DNA of 64,000 nucleotides from Chromobotia macracanthus (GCA_036877525.1 JAZGTH010000099.1:2346501-2410500), one strand, 5' to 3'. Positions 40,601 through 52,700 are shown, counted from the first letter of the stretch. Notes: a model not told the origin generated them from the letters alone. Program-made: numbers and translations.

Positions 40601-41985
40601 TATAGCAATGGAATTCACTTGCTGTTAATGTCACCGTGACTCATGGCATATACAGGGCCTCTCTGTAAAATTGCACCTGTTGGCTGTTTCGGTACATGCA
40701 AAATGTTTATTGCTTTGCAAACATTTAGGGTCAGACCTGAGGACATTTCTGCCATCTGTCGGACAGTGTGATCTCTGGTGAACTTTACACGCTGGTGAGC
40801 ATCGATGCAGGTGACGCACAGAAACTCCACACACTCCACACAGTAGCCGCTCGCCTCTGTGTTATCATCGCAACTCATGCACAGCTGAAAGTGAAAGATC
40901 ATCAGCTAAGAGGTTTTATCAGCAACATCAACAAAAGGCTGCTAGATAAAGACAATTATTATAATAGTAGCTCTATTACAAGGTTATTTTAACAGGCAGA
41001 ATTATTAACGTTCACATTAAGGTTATATTTAAAATCATTTTGGTATCAGTGTTTTTTTTGACAATGCTGAATATATCAAATATATCATAATATCATATGT
41101 GCTCTGTTTGAGAGCACATATGTTTGAGGCTGATCAGTGATCACAGGAATTAAAGGCACGTCGGCCCATAAAGACTGATGGCCAATCGATCAATGCACCC
41201 TTTGTACATATAATGCGTTAACATTACTCAATATATGGATTCAGAGATGAAAATAATGATCAGCAAGTCAGATGTCTGAGATCTTTTGGCTGATTCTGCG
41301 AACACTGTAAACACTTAATTTCTTCAGATCTCCATTCCCAGCCCTACAGACTGACAGAAGACACCGATGTGCACCTGACTGCTCTTTTCCATCGTGCTGC
41401 TCGGCACTTCCATTGAATCCTTGACAAAGAAGTTATCCAGGACCTCAACATCCATACACTCCTGCTGACACACTGGACAGCGGATCATGTTCACTGGTGC
41501 GATACAACATAGAGCAAACATATCAGAAACATTTTCACAACACAATTCTGAAGGATCTGAGATTTTTGAAGAAACAAAAAAGTACTAAGATATTTCTTAG
41601 TGTTTGGCTATTTTTATTATGAACACACATTTGTCTCGTTATGCTCTAGAGTTACTCTACAGTATGTATGCGCATGAAGGATATATACACACATCACGTT
41701 ATCCTCATATGATATCAGATATTATGGCTTACATTGTTTAGCGGGGCTGGCGGGGCTGTTGTGGGCAGGTAAACACCTCCTGCAGAAGGAGTGCAGGCAG
41801 GGCAGCAGCTTGGGCTCTCTGCTGGTGAAACTGAGCTTACACACGGGACACACGTCCATCAGCCCCATCATCTTCATCATCTTCATCACGCTGCCGCCGC
41901 CGCTCTGATCCCCGACCTCCGGCTTACTCTCCGCCTCATTCTCCACGATGATCACCACATCGCCCGGCTCGACCTTCTCGTCCAT
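31653..41985 (-). CDS. trim24: trim24 (TIF1-alpha), RING-B-box-coiled coil-PHD-bromodomain transcription co-regulator
   Basis: Nuclear chromatin reader and E3 ligase of the TIF1 family. Exons in transcription order: 41985-41733, 41493-41375, 40884-40737, 40544-40412, 40128-40012, 39561-39447, 39372-39226, 38395-38281, 38182-37806, 37360-37226, 36537-36423, 35819-35765, 35656 (or 35662)-35527, 34998-34775, 34312-34180, 34088-34014, 32462-32316, 31982-31653. All junctions have AG/GT and the phases agree, giving about 955 residues. The start is the ATG before MDEKVEPGD, ahead of the RING. Exon 11 needs the acceptor TTTAAG at 36,538; the closer CAG at 36,506 would put a stop in frame. The bromodomain tail (ESYFEEQLKLLYP) fits TRIM24 better than TRIM33 or TRIM66. 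Oddities: the bromodomain Asn is His, no LxxLL box is visible, and an acidic tail replaces the basic C-terminus I recall in mammals. A lineage-specific trim24-like paralogue is the main alternative. Confidence 0.87.
32621..32731. repeat. Long imperfect inverted repeat in a trim24 intron
   Basis: Left arm 32,621-32,665 begins agcaataaggtac and ends catgaataagtcacg. Right arm 32,689-32,731 begins cgtgacttattcatg and ends gtaccttattgct. The arms pair over roughly 43-45 bases with mismatches in the middle and a loop of about 23 bases. It lies between bromodomain exons 16 and 17. It could be a small MITE or an RNA hairpin in the pre-mRNA. Confidence 0.85.
33541..33692 (-). mobile_element. tRNA-derived SINE, minus orientation, in a trim24 intron
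   Basis: On the minus strand it starts with a tRNA-like head: an A-box-like TAGCTAAGTGGTAGAGCA (plus 33,668-33,685) and a B box GGTTCGATTCC (plus 33,631-33,641). It ends in the tail widespread in fish SINEs, seen on plus as atttatgcatttggcagacg and then ttatccaaagcgacttacag. It resembles HE1-like fish SINEs; the exact family is not certain. Same orientation as trim24. Confidence 0.8.
34180..34998 (-). other. trim24: trim24 PHD finger (two exons)
   Basis: Exon 14 encodes NEDWCAVCQNGGELLCCDKC and then PKVFHLSCHI; exon 15 starts GEWYCTFCRDLTSPEMEY. The C4HC3 zinc ligands are complete, and the first part is nearly identical to the mammalian TRIM24 PHD, which reads the histone H3 tail with unmodified Lys4. 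Binding through this half of the PHD-bromo module is probably kept. Confidence 0.9.
35527..38395 (-). other. trim24: trim24 disordered linker with SUMO-type site and basic cluster
   Basis: Exons 8-13. Exon 9 is rich in Gln, Pro and Arg (PQQQRQSTLAQLQMQVEKL), typical of the low-complexity TIF1 middle region. Exon 13 holds a basic run KRRRR, a candidate nuclear localisation signal, followed by VIVIKDEPEDDD, which fits the psi-K-x-E SUMOylation consensus and aligns with the VIVKQESDEE segment I recall from mammalian TRIM24. Exon 13 has two in-frame acceptors six bases apart (exon start 35,662 or 35,656), which would give or drop two residues. Confidence 0.75.
39830..39982 (-). mobile_element. 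Second, more diverged copy of the same SINE
   Basis: Plus-strand ttacatttatgcatttgga, then ttatccaaagtgacttacag, then ggggattgaacccacaacct and tgctctactaaccgacagga match the 33.5-kb element with more substitutions and a short internal insertion. It lies in the intron between trim24 exons 5 and 6, in the same orientation as the gene. Confidence 0.75.
41094..41122. repeat. Short perfect hairpin in a trim24 intron
   Basis: catatgtgctct (41,094-41,105) and agagcacatatg (41,111-41,122) are exact reverse complements around a 5-base loop. It lies between exons 2 and 3. No function can be assigned. Confidence 0.85.
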
Positions 41986-42210
41986 CGCTCGGTTACTGCA
42001 GCAGGCCGAAGGGAAGCGGGAGACTGTGAGCACTCGCCATCAGACTCGATCACTCACACGTTTGAGTTCAAATGTGAAGTAAACAGCGCCGCGGTGATCA
42101 ATAACCGGGTTCGTACTTTGAACTCGACGCCGCTGTTTTATTACGAGATCCGGTGGCTGGTTGTTTAACGTTTGTTGACGACGGTCGAAGGCCCCCGTTA
42201 TGACGTCAGC
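41986..42210 (-). promoter_or_regulatory. trim24: trim24 5' UTR and promoter region with a perfect CRE
   Basis: The sequence upstream of the ATG at 41,985 is rich in CpG compared with its AT-rich surroundings, as expected of a CpG-island promoter. A perfect palindromic cAMP-response element, TGACGTCA, is at 42,201-42,208, 216 bp upstream of the start codon. The transcription start itself cannot be read. Confidence 0.55.
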
Positions 42211-42400
42211 AGCAGGGTTGCCAGATTTTCGTAACAAAGCGAGTCCGACTGGCGAATATCAAAACTACCCCAAAATGAGCCCAGTGACTGTTCCGGTCAG
42301 AGTCCACTTCGGTAAATTTATCGCGGTTTACGATTCATACCGTCATATAAAATCCACGTCCAAACCTTTACTACGAAACAAACTGTGGCAACAGTTCAAA
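42211..42400. repeat. Probable old interspersed repeat beside the trim24 promoter
   Basis: agggttgccagattttcgta, then tatcaaaactaccccaaaat and atcgcggtttacgattcata resemble a dispersed repeat I recall from cyprinid genomes. A fragment ttttcaaagtagccccaaac at 42,693 may belong to it. I cannot name the family or define its ends. A 113-codon open frame on the plus strand here has no recognisable protein character. Confidence 0.35.
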
Positions 42401-43908
42401 AACAATGAAGCGGAAGATCACGGAGGTGGCAACACCGGTCAGCGACACGCCGTTATGACGTGTGACTTACGGGAGCCGCGCGAGAACACCGTGAAAATAA
42501 TCGTGTCACGAAGAGTGAGTGTTGTGTCGTATCAGATGTAGTGAAGGATCAAAACCAGCAGATCCTCAACATGGACCGTGTAAGTAACCGTGATGCGCTC
42601 CAGTAAGTGTCATTTCTTTACGTTTATTACAGTGTCGTCACGTGGTACAGAGCTGCAGGAATTGCTCTGGTGCTCCACGTTATTGAACCGGTTTTCAAAG
42701 TAGCCCCAAACCATCTGCATCTGCATGTTAGTTGTTTGTGTACAAATGAAAATCATGTTAGTTTTTAATCAGAGTTGTTTGAATTCAGTGTCAAATTTGG
42801 CCTTTCATAAGCAGGATTTTTTAAATTTACAGACAAAAAGTGAAAAATGTCAAATGAATTGGTAGACAGAGTAGAGCTGTTTGTAAATTAAAATCGGTAA
42901 TTGTATACCAGTCTGAAGGCATTTTAATATAGTTTGAAATAAACAAATATGAATTCATTTAGCTTGATGTAGCACTATGCATTTTTTCTTCAATACATTT
43001 TTCTGAAAGGGTGTAAAATAGTACAGAAAAGACAGGAGAGCTGTCACTCGAGACGCTTTTATTTAAAGGCACAGTAGGCTCACAGCTGCACCTCAGTGTT
43101 TACAGGTGATGTGGGTGAAAACTTCAAAAAACTGTCCAAATGTTCAGGGCTTAGGGGAAAAAAATAACATTCATTGTAAAAATAGCAGTTAAAAAACATA
43201 AATCCCCAAAAATATGCATTTACCACAGCCATTATTATTCATTATACATTCATACAACATGAACATTTAATATTAAACACTTTGTTGCACTTGTGATACC
43301 CTGAAAAATTACACAGCATTTTTTTGCCTGTTAGAATTTGCAAGCAGACAGATTTCTTGTTTTCTGAATTCTGACAGAGAGAAAAGACAAAACTCACAAG
43401 GAGTTTAAGGTTTGTTCTAGATGGTTTTTAATGTCTTCTTTTTAAGTGATACAGAAGACCTGAATGACAGAAGACAGGTGTGACAAACACAAGCCACTGA
43501 ATGCTAGAAGTACATTGAGATGTTTGATATAACTTGTAAATAAGTTATTAAAGTTTTTTGTTGATGTAAAATAAAGCTTTTAAAGATTCTACATGCACTA
43601 CACTATGCCAAAAGAAAAAGAGTGAATACATCAGACAAGGAAATATGAGTTTTTAAGACTACCTAATTCATACCCAAAGTGAATATCATCAGAATACATT
43701 AATCTGGCATTTACACCCCAAAAAGTCTGCAGTGCCCTGGAAGCGGGTGGCATTTAAATCAACCGTTTTGATAAGAAACAAACCGCTAAGTTATTTGACA
43801 GAGCTGTAGAGCAGCGGTCGGGTGTAGCTGTGGGGAGTGGCAGTTCTTACACAGAAGAGGGTGAGTGAGTGTTGTCAGTCCCAGGTCCATTAAAAGGGTC
43901 AGATGTGA
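42401..43908. other. trim24-rab21 intergenic region and rab21 3' UTR
   Basis: No coding sequence seen. The CpG-rich part ends near 42,680 and the rest is AT-rich. The minus-strand signal AATAAA (tttatt on plus at 43,058-43,063) is a good candidate for the rab21 poly(A) signal, giving a 3' UTR of about 850 bases. Confidence 0.55.
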
Positions 43909-46900
43909 TTAGCCGGATGAACAACACCCTCCAGCAGCCGTGGCAGTCTGGGGTTCATCATCGATGATCTGTACGCCTCTCCGTGCCGTGCTTGTGTGAC
44001 TCACGCCATTCCCCCTCGACCTCTCATCTGCTTCAGCACTCTCCATCATACCTACAGTGAGATAAACGTTTTTAAACAATCAACAATTAAGAAAAATGAT
44101 TGTCTGTTTATTTCAGTGTTTCATGCATACAAAAAAAGCTGAATTTGTATGTTCTGTAGCACCCTGTTATGCTTTAGAATCAATGCTTTCAGGCATCTTA
44201 TCTGAGGGAGCTAGATCTTTACTTGAACTTGAAAATTAAATATCAGGTTGTTTCACCAAAACAGAGAACAGTGCTTGGAAAATAATCAGTGATTTGCACA
44301 ATAATGATATGAAAGTTATTATTCAGTTGCTGATAAAATTATATTTGAGGGGCATTCACCAGTTATCTTTTGGAAAGTTTGAACATTTTCATTTTTAGTT
44401 TAAATTTTCAATTTTGTTAAAAGATTAATAACTTGTGTTTGTTTGCTCAAATAAGTGAACAGAGATTAAAAAAAACAAGTGAAATTGCAATAGTGTCATT
44501 GCATACATAGCCTTTATAAGTGACTGTAGTGGAGTCAGAGCAGGGCTGAAACTAAACACTGGACACAGCATAATGACTGCTGAATTATGGGAAACAGACA
44601 GTCTGACAGCATACAGTATATAAAGCAAACATACGTTTACACAGGTCCAGAAACAGCTCCTCTATTCCTTTGTTTAATTTGGCTGATGTGTGATAGTGTT
44701 TTGCACTGACTGACTCTGCATAACTAGAAAAGACACAAACAATTTGGTTCAGTTAGAGTATTGCCATAACTCAGAGGACCTATTAATGATGGGATAAAAA
44801 ATGATATGAGGTACTTTGAACTAAAACTTCAGACACGTGTCTGAGGACATTAGAGACTAAGATTACATCTTACAAAAATGGGCAAAACAGGTCCCATTTA
44901 AAAGGTATTCAAAAAGCAGGTTGCTATGATATGCATGGAGTTTAAATTACTTTGTTCAGCTCTTCACTAACAGCTCAAAGGGTTACAATAATAAAACTCT
45001 TTGGCATTTATTCAATGGCTTTATGGCTTGCACATATATCCTGTGGGGATTGCTGTTCACATGTGATCCTCTGTAAGAAAATATTCCAAATGTAAGACAT
45101 GTACACATACCCTTCTGCTTCCTCCACTGAGACATGCCTGTCTTTCTCCAGGTCAATTTTATTGCCTTATGAGAGAAAAACAATGAAAACATACTGGAGG
45201 ACAATGATACAGATGAAGCGAATATTTTTTAAAGTCATAATCAGGTCCATACAGGATCCACACGTCAACACCTGAATCATGGATTTCTCTTCACATTTCA
45301 ACAGAATTGCCTTGGCAAAAATATGTACTATATATACATTTAACTTCTATATACAGATAAAAAGGCTCACTCACCTACTATACATAAACATATTTCATTC
45401 CCCAACATTTTCCTTAATTCTTTTACCCAGTTTTTCACCTGTGAAATAAAAAGATTTAAACTCATAAAAGTATAATGCAGAGGTTAATGTAGTGTAGAAA
45501 GCCATCTTCTGCTGGCCAGGCCTCTTATCTTTAGCTCTTGCTCTTTTAATATGTATGTGTGTGACATGAAAGTTCACCTTCTGAAACGAGTCCTCATCTG
45601 TGACGTCATAGACCAGAATGGCCCCATTGGAGTCTCTGTAGTAGATGGGCCCGAGTGCATGAAAGCGTTCCTGACCCGCGGTGTCCTATAACACACACAT
45701 TCACACGCTGGGAATATAACCTCAGCTTTCTGAATTAATGAATCATGTCTGTGGAAAAGTCTCTGATTCAACATGCAGCAGCTCTCATGTAATCATCCAA
45801 ACAGTGTTTCAACCACAGGATAATTTACCTAATTTTACACTTTTCAACATTCATAGCTGGTAGTTAACCTGACAAATACATAAAATGTAAAATGTAATGC
45901 ATATTTTATATTACAAAATAAAGTCCTATAACACTTTTTCTGAAGTCTTAATTATGTTTTTGGGGTGCACTACAATAGATGTTCATTCTTTGTTTTTCAG
46001 AAAACACATTTTTCACATATTTTATCTTTATTCTACATCACTGTTTCCATTCTCATAAAAACGGCCTGTTGAGTTCCTGGTTCAAAATCAATCGGTTCAG
46101 ATTGGTTAGCTAACCAGATTGCTAACTGGCTAACGACCTAGTGAGTGTTGTTTTGAAATGTCAGGGAGTTTACACAGAGGGGTGGGGTTTACTCAAATTC
46201 AGGGATCATGACATCACGAACCAGGCGGAAGAGAGCTGTAGTTCCTTTCAGCCATTTACTGTAGTCCTTACAACGTGATTTTGTTTAAAGAGAATATCTG
46301 CCTGTGCAGTGAACTTTGAGTGTTGTAACCTTGCAGATATTGTGTAAGTTCACACAGCAACATTACACACTAACTAAAGTTAAGAAAGTGAAAACAATCA
46401 TTTACCTCTAAGTTATGTGACACGTCTAACAAAACGCTGTGTTGTATAAAAAGTGCCAAAAACAAGATCTAAAACAGCCTCTTACTGCTAAATTATGATG
46501 TTTGTTGAAATTGTATTATTATTAGGTTATTATTCTATTTTTCTTTATACATAAAGCTGTTTTGAAACAATGCAACACTGTAAAAACTGCTATATAAATA
46601 AAATTGAATTAAAAAGTGAATTTTGATTCAATCTAAGAATGACATTAATTTAAAACAATACCAAGAAACCCATTAAATTTGTAATAAATGAATCCTATTC
46701 AGAAAACTTTACAAAACATTACAAAATATTATAATGATGTAATTTTGTAATGACACAAACATTACAAAATATTGCAAGAAAATGTGACTCACCCATATTG
46801 CCAGATTGACTCTCTTTCCCGAAATGTTGAGCTTCTTTGTAAGAAATGAGGCCTGCGAAGAAAAACAAATAGAACTAAAGAAAATAATGCCAAAATTGTT

Positions 46901-47651
46901 TTTCTTTACACAAAAAAAAAAAAATTAAACGAGGTGATCATCCATATACAGTATAACACAACTGATAACGGTTTAAAAGCACACAAAACGTGCACATTAT
47001 CAAGTCACCACATTGGATTGACATTATGATTGTATAATTTTATGATTTTAAGGCATAAAACACAAGTGTATACAAAGGTTATAACAGAATGCAGGAATCT
47101 CACACTTTTAACTATACTGATATGATCATCACAGAGTCTGTACATAAGTGTGTGTATACATGAGGTTGAGAGTTTGCACTTTACCATCAAGTGTATAGTC
47201 ACACTCGAAAGAGCTTCTGAAAAAGCGAAAGATGTATTAAGTATCGTTTCACACAGTCGTTAAGATGTGCTAACAGACAGAGTGCACAAGAGAACACAGT
47301 GTACGTGAACCAGTCCCAAAGCCCCTACATCAGTCGTCTGTTCACACACATAACCCATGAAATCAGACGACATGATCCCACACTGAGCGCGTACGGAATG
47401 ACTGACAGGCGTCATTAACTGCTGGTTGACGCTCTCAAGGTTCTCGCAGTAACGTTAGCAGAACGTTTTCTGAACGTCACTAGAGGACTCAGAAGCATGG
47501 TGCACGGGTGCTCAGTCACCTGCAGGGTGGTGATGTGTTTGTCGTTGAATTTGTTCTCGCAGTATCGCAGCACCAGCGATGTTTTGCCCACGCATCCCTC
47601 CCCGAGCAGCACCACCTTGAACGAGTAGCTCTTCCCTCCGGCCGCCGCCAT
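43909..47651 (-). CDS. rab21: rab21, Rab-family small GTPase
   Basis: Rab21 controls early endosome traffic and integrin endocytosis. Seven exons: 47651-47520, 46852-46793, 45685-45578, 45438-45375, 45165-45111, 44723-44635, 44051-43909. All have AG/GT junctions in phase and give 216 residues, close to the 225 I recall for human. All nucleotide-binding motifs are present: P-loop GEGCVGKT (residues 18-25), switch I around NDKHITTLQ, W-DTAGQ across the exon 2/3 junction, GNKID across exon 4/5, and TSAK in exon 6. The C-terminus is GGCCSSG, whose paired Cys are the geranylgeranyl acceptors for membrane anchoring. The ATG gives MAAAGGKSYSFKVVLLG, a shorter Gly/Ala leader than in mammals. Nothing suggests loss of function. 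Confidence 0.96.
46200..46440. repeat. Possible interspersed repeat in rab21 intron 2
   Basis: acgtgattttgtttaaagag, gaactttgagtgttgtaacc and acattacacactaactaaag look like a dispersed repeat common in cyprinid genomes. This is pattern memory only; family and limits are not determined. Confidence 0.3.
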
Positions 47652-48010
47652 GCTCCGACTCCCTCCGACGCGACGAACAGAGTCTGATCCTCTAGCCGAC
47701 CACCGCGGCCATAGAGCGGCACGCGAACCGACCGAACGAACGTCTCGCGCTGACTCCTCCGTTAAAAAGCGACTCCTCCGATCGATCTGCGCGGTCAGTC
47801 TAATGGCGTTTTCGCCCCGTGACGTCCGGAGCGCCGGTCATGTGATCACGGAAAGCGCGGTTTGCTCCGGCAGAGGGCGCTCGGTGGCCGGGCGAGCCGC
47901 GCGCTCCGTCGAGGCGCGTTCATGCTTCGTGACGTGTTTTGATTTGAGTGACGTGCATTCGTGCGCGAGACCTGAAACACAGAAAAATGCCCAAGATCTC
48001 TTTAGTTAAA
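47652..48010 (-). promoter_or_regulatory. rab21: rab21 5' UTR and CpG-rich promoter region
   Basis: Dense CpG upstream of the rab21 ATG, fading after about 48,000, marks a housekeeping-type CpG-island promoter. Several TGACG half-sites occur (near 47,819, 47,928 and 47,949). No TATA box is seen. The open frame on the plus strand here follows from high GC and shows no protein character. Confidence 0.6.
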
Positions 48011-48392
48011 ACCTAACCACAGAGCACGATGATTAAATGAATAATACTGACAATGAATGAAAAACAGTTCGTGAAAGTCAAAACAGCATGATGATAATAA
48101 CAGCACTTCATATAATAAGCTTAATAAAAACATTACGTAACAGTCTTTCCCCACAATAGATATTTGTCAGTTTATATATATATATATATAGACCAGTCAG
48201 ATGAATTCAGGTGCAGTTTCCCTAACTGATGCATAGGTCTGATCTATTTTGGGGGAAACATTCTGGCAGTGAGTCTTGCTTCTGCATGGCAAATGTCAGA
48301 CATCAGGTTGCCATGGCAACAGCACAGTGCTGCATGTTTGCCACAAGGCAAAGCAGCGGACTGACTTAGCACATTTGAATGGTTTCAAATAG

Positions 48393-48427
48393 AAAACAAA
48401 CAAACAAACAAGCAAACAAACAAAAAC
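48393..48427 (+). repeat. (CAAA)n simple repeat
   Basis: Nine or so aaac/caaa units with one caag variant. Confidence 0.9.
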
Positions 48428-48769
48428 AATATTTTTCCTGTGTAGACCTACGCAAAGCATGTTGCCACAAGAAAAACATAAATAAAAACAGGAAAGTTAT
48501 CCAACACCACAGCTTTAGGAATTCTGTTTGCTTCAGAAATGGTTTCCTGGCTGACTTAAAGTAAACGTCCAAAAACGCAAATACGTTTTCAGACGCATGA
48601 ATGAGCAGGCCTGGAGTTTCCTGTCTCATATCGGTCAAATGTGTTATAGGAGAGATTGTTTGATATGAAGACCCATGCTGAAGAAGTATTAGACGTTTGA
48701 AGATGTACATACTTGTGTAGAAGACGTTCAGAAATGTCTCCAGAGGGCCTCACAGGCTGTGTAGTGAGT

Positions 48770-48930
48770 GTTCTGGCTGGTTGCTAGGCTCTTTTGTGGC
48801 AGTTGTTAGAGTCTTCTGGTTTCTAGGGTGTTATAAGGTGGTTACTAGGAAGTTCTGAGTAATTGCTAGGGTGGTAATGGGGTGTTGCTATGGCATGCAA
48901 TGCAATTGTTAGGTGGTTGCTGAGGTGTTT
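48770..48930. repeat. Degenerate ggttgctaggg repeat
   Basis: Imperfect units of the type ggttgctaggctctt, ggtggttactaggaag, attgctagggtggt and aggtggttgctgaggtg. The same family appears in the opposite orientation at 62,480-62,790. Confidence 0.65.
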
Positions 48931-49734
48931 CTACATAGATGTATGAATGAATAGATCTATGAATATTTCATTGTAAACCATGTGTCTGATAAGCGAATGC
49001 ACATCATGGAAGAACAGTCAAGTTCAATTCAAACACAAAAGTTTGTACAGTAACTGTCAACATCATTTTATTCACACAGTAAGCGGGTGTGAGAATTGAC
49101 ACAGGAGAAACTTTCTGATGAGATCTGCCATTTTTAATTCACAGCCTCTGCTCAACTTCATGTAATGCAGATTGTCACACAAAGACAATAACTGCGAATC
49201 ACGTGCGAGCAGAAAGCACGATCACGTGTGTTTTCTGAGTGAATTTTACTGTCTCTGCACTGTTCAATATTATTCATAAAAGCTCTGTGTGTGTTGGCAA
49301 ACAAGGTTATTAATTTTTGCTCGTATGTTTCTCCTCCCACTCATCCTCTCTTCTGAGGACTCGTGTTAGGCGAATGAATCGTTGTTCTGAACCGGATCTT
49401 TCAAAGAGACAAAAGCTGAAGAACTGAATCAAAAACAACGATCAATTTACTGATGGACGCTACTGTTTATTTCATATTTAAACAAGCAAATGGAGTTTAA
49501 TATGTAGGTATTAAACCATTTTTGCTTCTGGCTATACAAGACATCGCAAAACATGTCAAATATAAATCCGGTTTTGAACCGAGTTACGGTTGAATCTTCT
49601 GAATGAATCTCTGCGCAGTAGAGAGACATCAGGGTGTGAGACTGAGATATCAGACAGCAGATATTACAGACACATCACATCCTCGACTGTGTTTGTGAAG
49701 GGTGAGTCTGTGAAACAGGACGGAGTCTGTCGTC

Positions 49735-52700
49735 ATGTGGGGGAAAGCGGCGCTTGTCCTCATTTCTTCATTGCTTGGGTTGCACATCACAGGTGAGGAT
49801 GAAAACAATACCCATATCTTCTGCTGTCATGTCTGTAATATATGATCGGCAGTGTGAAGATTTTTCATATAGACGCACAAATTATTATTCACATTAACGA
49901 TGCGTTGTAAACACATTTTATTATTGTAAAATGTGAATTTGGCGTTTATGTGCCAAATGCATCTTGTGTATTTAAAAATGTGAGAGGCCAAGTAAAGGGT
50001 ATAAATGAACCCAAATTATTACACAGTAACCAAAGCAAACAGTGGAAGTTGCATTGTACTGGCACACGTTGTCAGAATGAAAACGAGATTACACAGTTTA
50101 ATATTTAAAGGGTTATTGTATATGCATACATGCGTATCGTTTACAGGTTTGCCTACATTATATGCCAATTATTTTGTGCATGTTCAAACAGCGCTGCTGT
50201 AGTTCATGTTGCATTAAACTCCACAATTTAATTTATTAAAGGCTTGGGGCTGTTTTACTTCAATCTGTAAGCATGTCAACATTAGCCTGGCATTTAATCA
50301 TTTCCTATTTTATTTGAATTTATTCGATGAGAGAAGTAAGTTTTCCATCCTGGCCGTTTCTCAGACTGTTCATACAGAGGAAAGCTGGAGCTATAAACAT
50401 ATAAACGTCTATAAACGTCTGATTATTTTAAGAATATTGTCCTATCAATGCCAAACTGAGCACAGTTGTCTAAGCACACTTCATTTTAGCATTTAGGTCC
50501 ATTAAGATCTGTTATGTCAATGGTTCTCATTTGATGATTTTTGCCTCAAAAACGGGTTTAGAAAGGGTGACAGCAGGAGAAAGAAAAATGTTATGTAATA
50601 CAAAGAAGCACTCAGTAATGTTTGATATTGTTGAGCTGATGCATTTCACTGTTTGATCTACAACATTATATCTCAATCTTCTTGACTACAAGAAGACTTT
50701 ACCTTCTAAACATATCTACACTAGCCAGTAGTTTGACGGCATGGATGCAGAATTGTGGTTTTTCTAACGTTCCCAAGGCTATGTTTCCGAAAGCAATATG
50801 TGCAATATGCAAATCAATAAATTATTAAATAGATAGTTCTGATGAATCTATGTGCGAATTGGTCAATCCAGCCTTCCTGCTGTGCTACAGTAAGAAATAT
50901 GTAAACAGCTATCATTTACATATTGCTATCATAAGCTTGCATAAGCTATCATGCTACACACTTTACCTTTAGCTGCTGTGTTTATTTATGTGCAGCACTC
51001 CTCAACTGTAAACAGAAAACGCACTTTCTGTTGGAAGAAATTAGTTTCAGTCTGTGTCCCTAATAGCTCTAATATCTGTCTTTCTTTCAGGGGGCATCTC
51101 TGCAGATGATAATATTTATCAGATGTCAAATCAGCGCATGTCTGATGGGCTGGCTGGGTCAACGTACCAACGGCAACGTGTCCTCGGTCAAGAAAAGACT
51201 CTAGAGTTTAACAAGGAAGTAATTGGTCAGTCCCACCCACGTATAGCCAAGCTGGTGCCGCGCATGTTTCTGGAGTCTCACTTTCCAAAAGCTCATCAGA
51301 GGCGACCGAACATCAACTTCCTGCCCAGATCTGGCCATGAGAAGTACAAGACTTTATCTGCCCACCGTACAGTCACAATGGTGAGTGCCCACATGAAACA
51401 ATGATTAAAGGTTTTGTTGCTTTAAGATTGTATGCAAATGGATGTAAAAGCCAGCGATATAAGAAAAATGCAGAAATTTCTGAAAATAATGTTTGCTATG
51501 CTTAAATGTTTAATGACAAGTTGAAAGGAGAGATCACCACTGTAAAATCATGTTTGCTTCTGCTCATTTTGTCTTGTTCCTTTTTTGAGTTTTATTTACT
51601 CCAGAAAGTTAATATATAATTTGGTCAGATGAAACACACTGGACAAATCAACTGAATAAATAAGTGTAGTTGGCTACAATCAAGACAGATCCTGCCTGCA
51701 GTGACGGTGGCATTATGTGATTGTAGTTACATTATCCAGATTCTAATGCTATGATCGTCCAGTCAGAATCTGGAAAGCTCACTGGCACACTGGGGGGTTG
51801 CTAGATGGTTTATGACTTCTGGTATAGAAGTACAGTAATTTACAGGATTATTCTGATCCACACAATTTGATGTTATATACTTTAATGTTTATGAAAAATC
51901 CCTAAAAACTCCAGTATGAGGAGCACTAATGGTGACCACCAACAAAGAGCTCTTCGATTATTAGGTGTGAGAGTGACTTTGGCATCTGTCTACACATGTG
52001 AAATGAAAGATGTGTCTTCATGTATCACAGCACTGTGAGGTGAATGTGTTTTATCACAGACTCTGAAGAACTCTCTTCCAATTACACTAATGCACCTGAT
52101 GCGAGACCTCTAGAAGCTTCCACACACTCTCACGAGGTGTCCAAAAAAATCAATCACGCCACTTACACATCACCACACTGGAACATGTCTGTGAGAGCCG
52201 CAGTTCTGTATTCATTTGTGTTAATACCAGCAAAGCTTAATATGGGATGTGTTTGGAACACAGGGTCCTCACAATCTGCCTGTTGCAATTAATGCAGGTT
52301 TGAGAGCTACATTAGTGTGGGCGGCCATTTAAAATCAACACGTATCAAAATTGATCTTGTTTGTTGTTTTAATACATGTTCCTGGTCTCATTTTGTGTAA
52401 TTCATCAGTCACAGGCTGACGGCGGGTTTACAATAAAGGAAACTTAAATCAATCTGTGCTGTGGTGCAGCAGTTTCTGCACATGCTACTGTGGAAACCTA
52501 GGTTCAAGTCTGGCTTGTGTTGCTAAGTTAAAACCCTTATAATGTCCTCTGACTGTCTACTGTGTCCAAAGGCTATATCAAAAAGATCGCATTGAGTTTT
52601 GTACTGAAAGATATTGAGTTCTAACTGAAAGAGGAGAGGATTGTTTATTGAAATAATTAAGTAATAACGGTGTATATGTAACAGTGTTCGTCTCAGACTG

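Larger units (their letters stand above)
39226..41985 (-). other. trim24: trim24 N-terminal tripartite motif (RING, B-box 1, B-box 2, coiled coil)
   Basis: Exons 1-2 encode the RING: CPVC, then CLHSFCRRC, then RCPVC across the exon 1/2 junction, the C3HC4 pattern of an E3 ligase. Exon 3 encodes B-box 1 (CMSCDDN...YCVEC...CVTC...RDH). Exon 4 encodes B-box 2 (CDIH...FCETC...CRDC...HKDH). Exons 5-7 are rich in Lys, Glu, Gln and Leu (for example ENMTCQLQEKKKAIEDV) and form the B-box C-terminal coiled coil used for multimerisation. All zinc ligands I can identify are present, so the module appears functional. Confidence 0.9.
48011..49734. other. rab21-ptprr intergenic region with simple repeats
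   Basis: Divergent intergenic space. It holds a TA run at 48,173-48,190, a CAAA-type run at 48,393-48,427 and a degenerate repeat at 48,770-48,930. The last 100-250 bases before 49,735 are presumably ptprr 5' UTR. No coding exon is recognised. Confidence 0.55.

Noticed and set aside
42200..42600. 113-codon plus frame and an ATG at 42,571 followed by a GTAAGT donor, as a possible divergent gene sharing the trim24 promoter
   Set aside because: No downstream plus-strand exon was found before ptprr, the frame has no protein character and part of it looks repeat-derived. A short non-coding transcript cannot be excluded.
47650..48009. 119-codon plus frame over the rab21 promoter
   Set aside because: CpG-rich promoter sequence lacks stops by composition; the translation is Arg/Ser-rich and unlike any protein I know.
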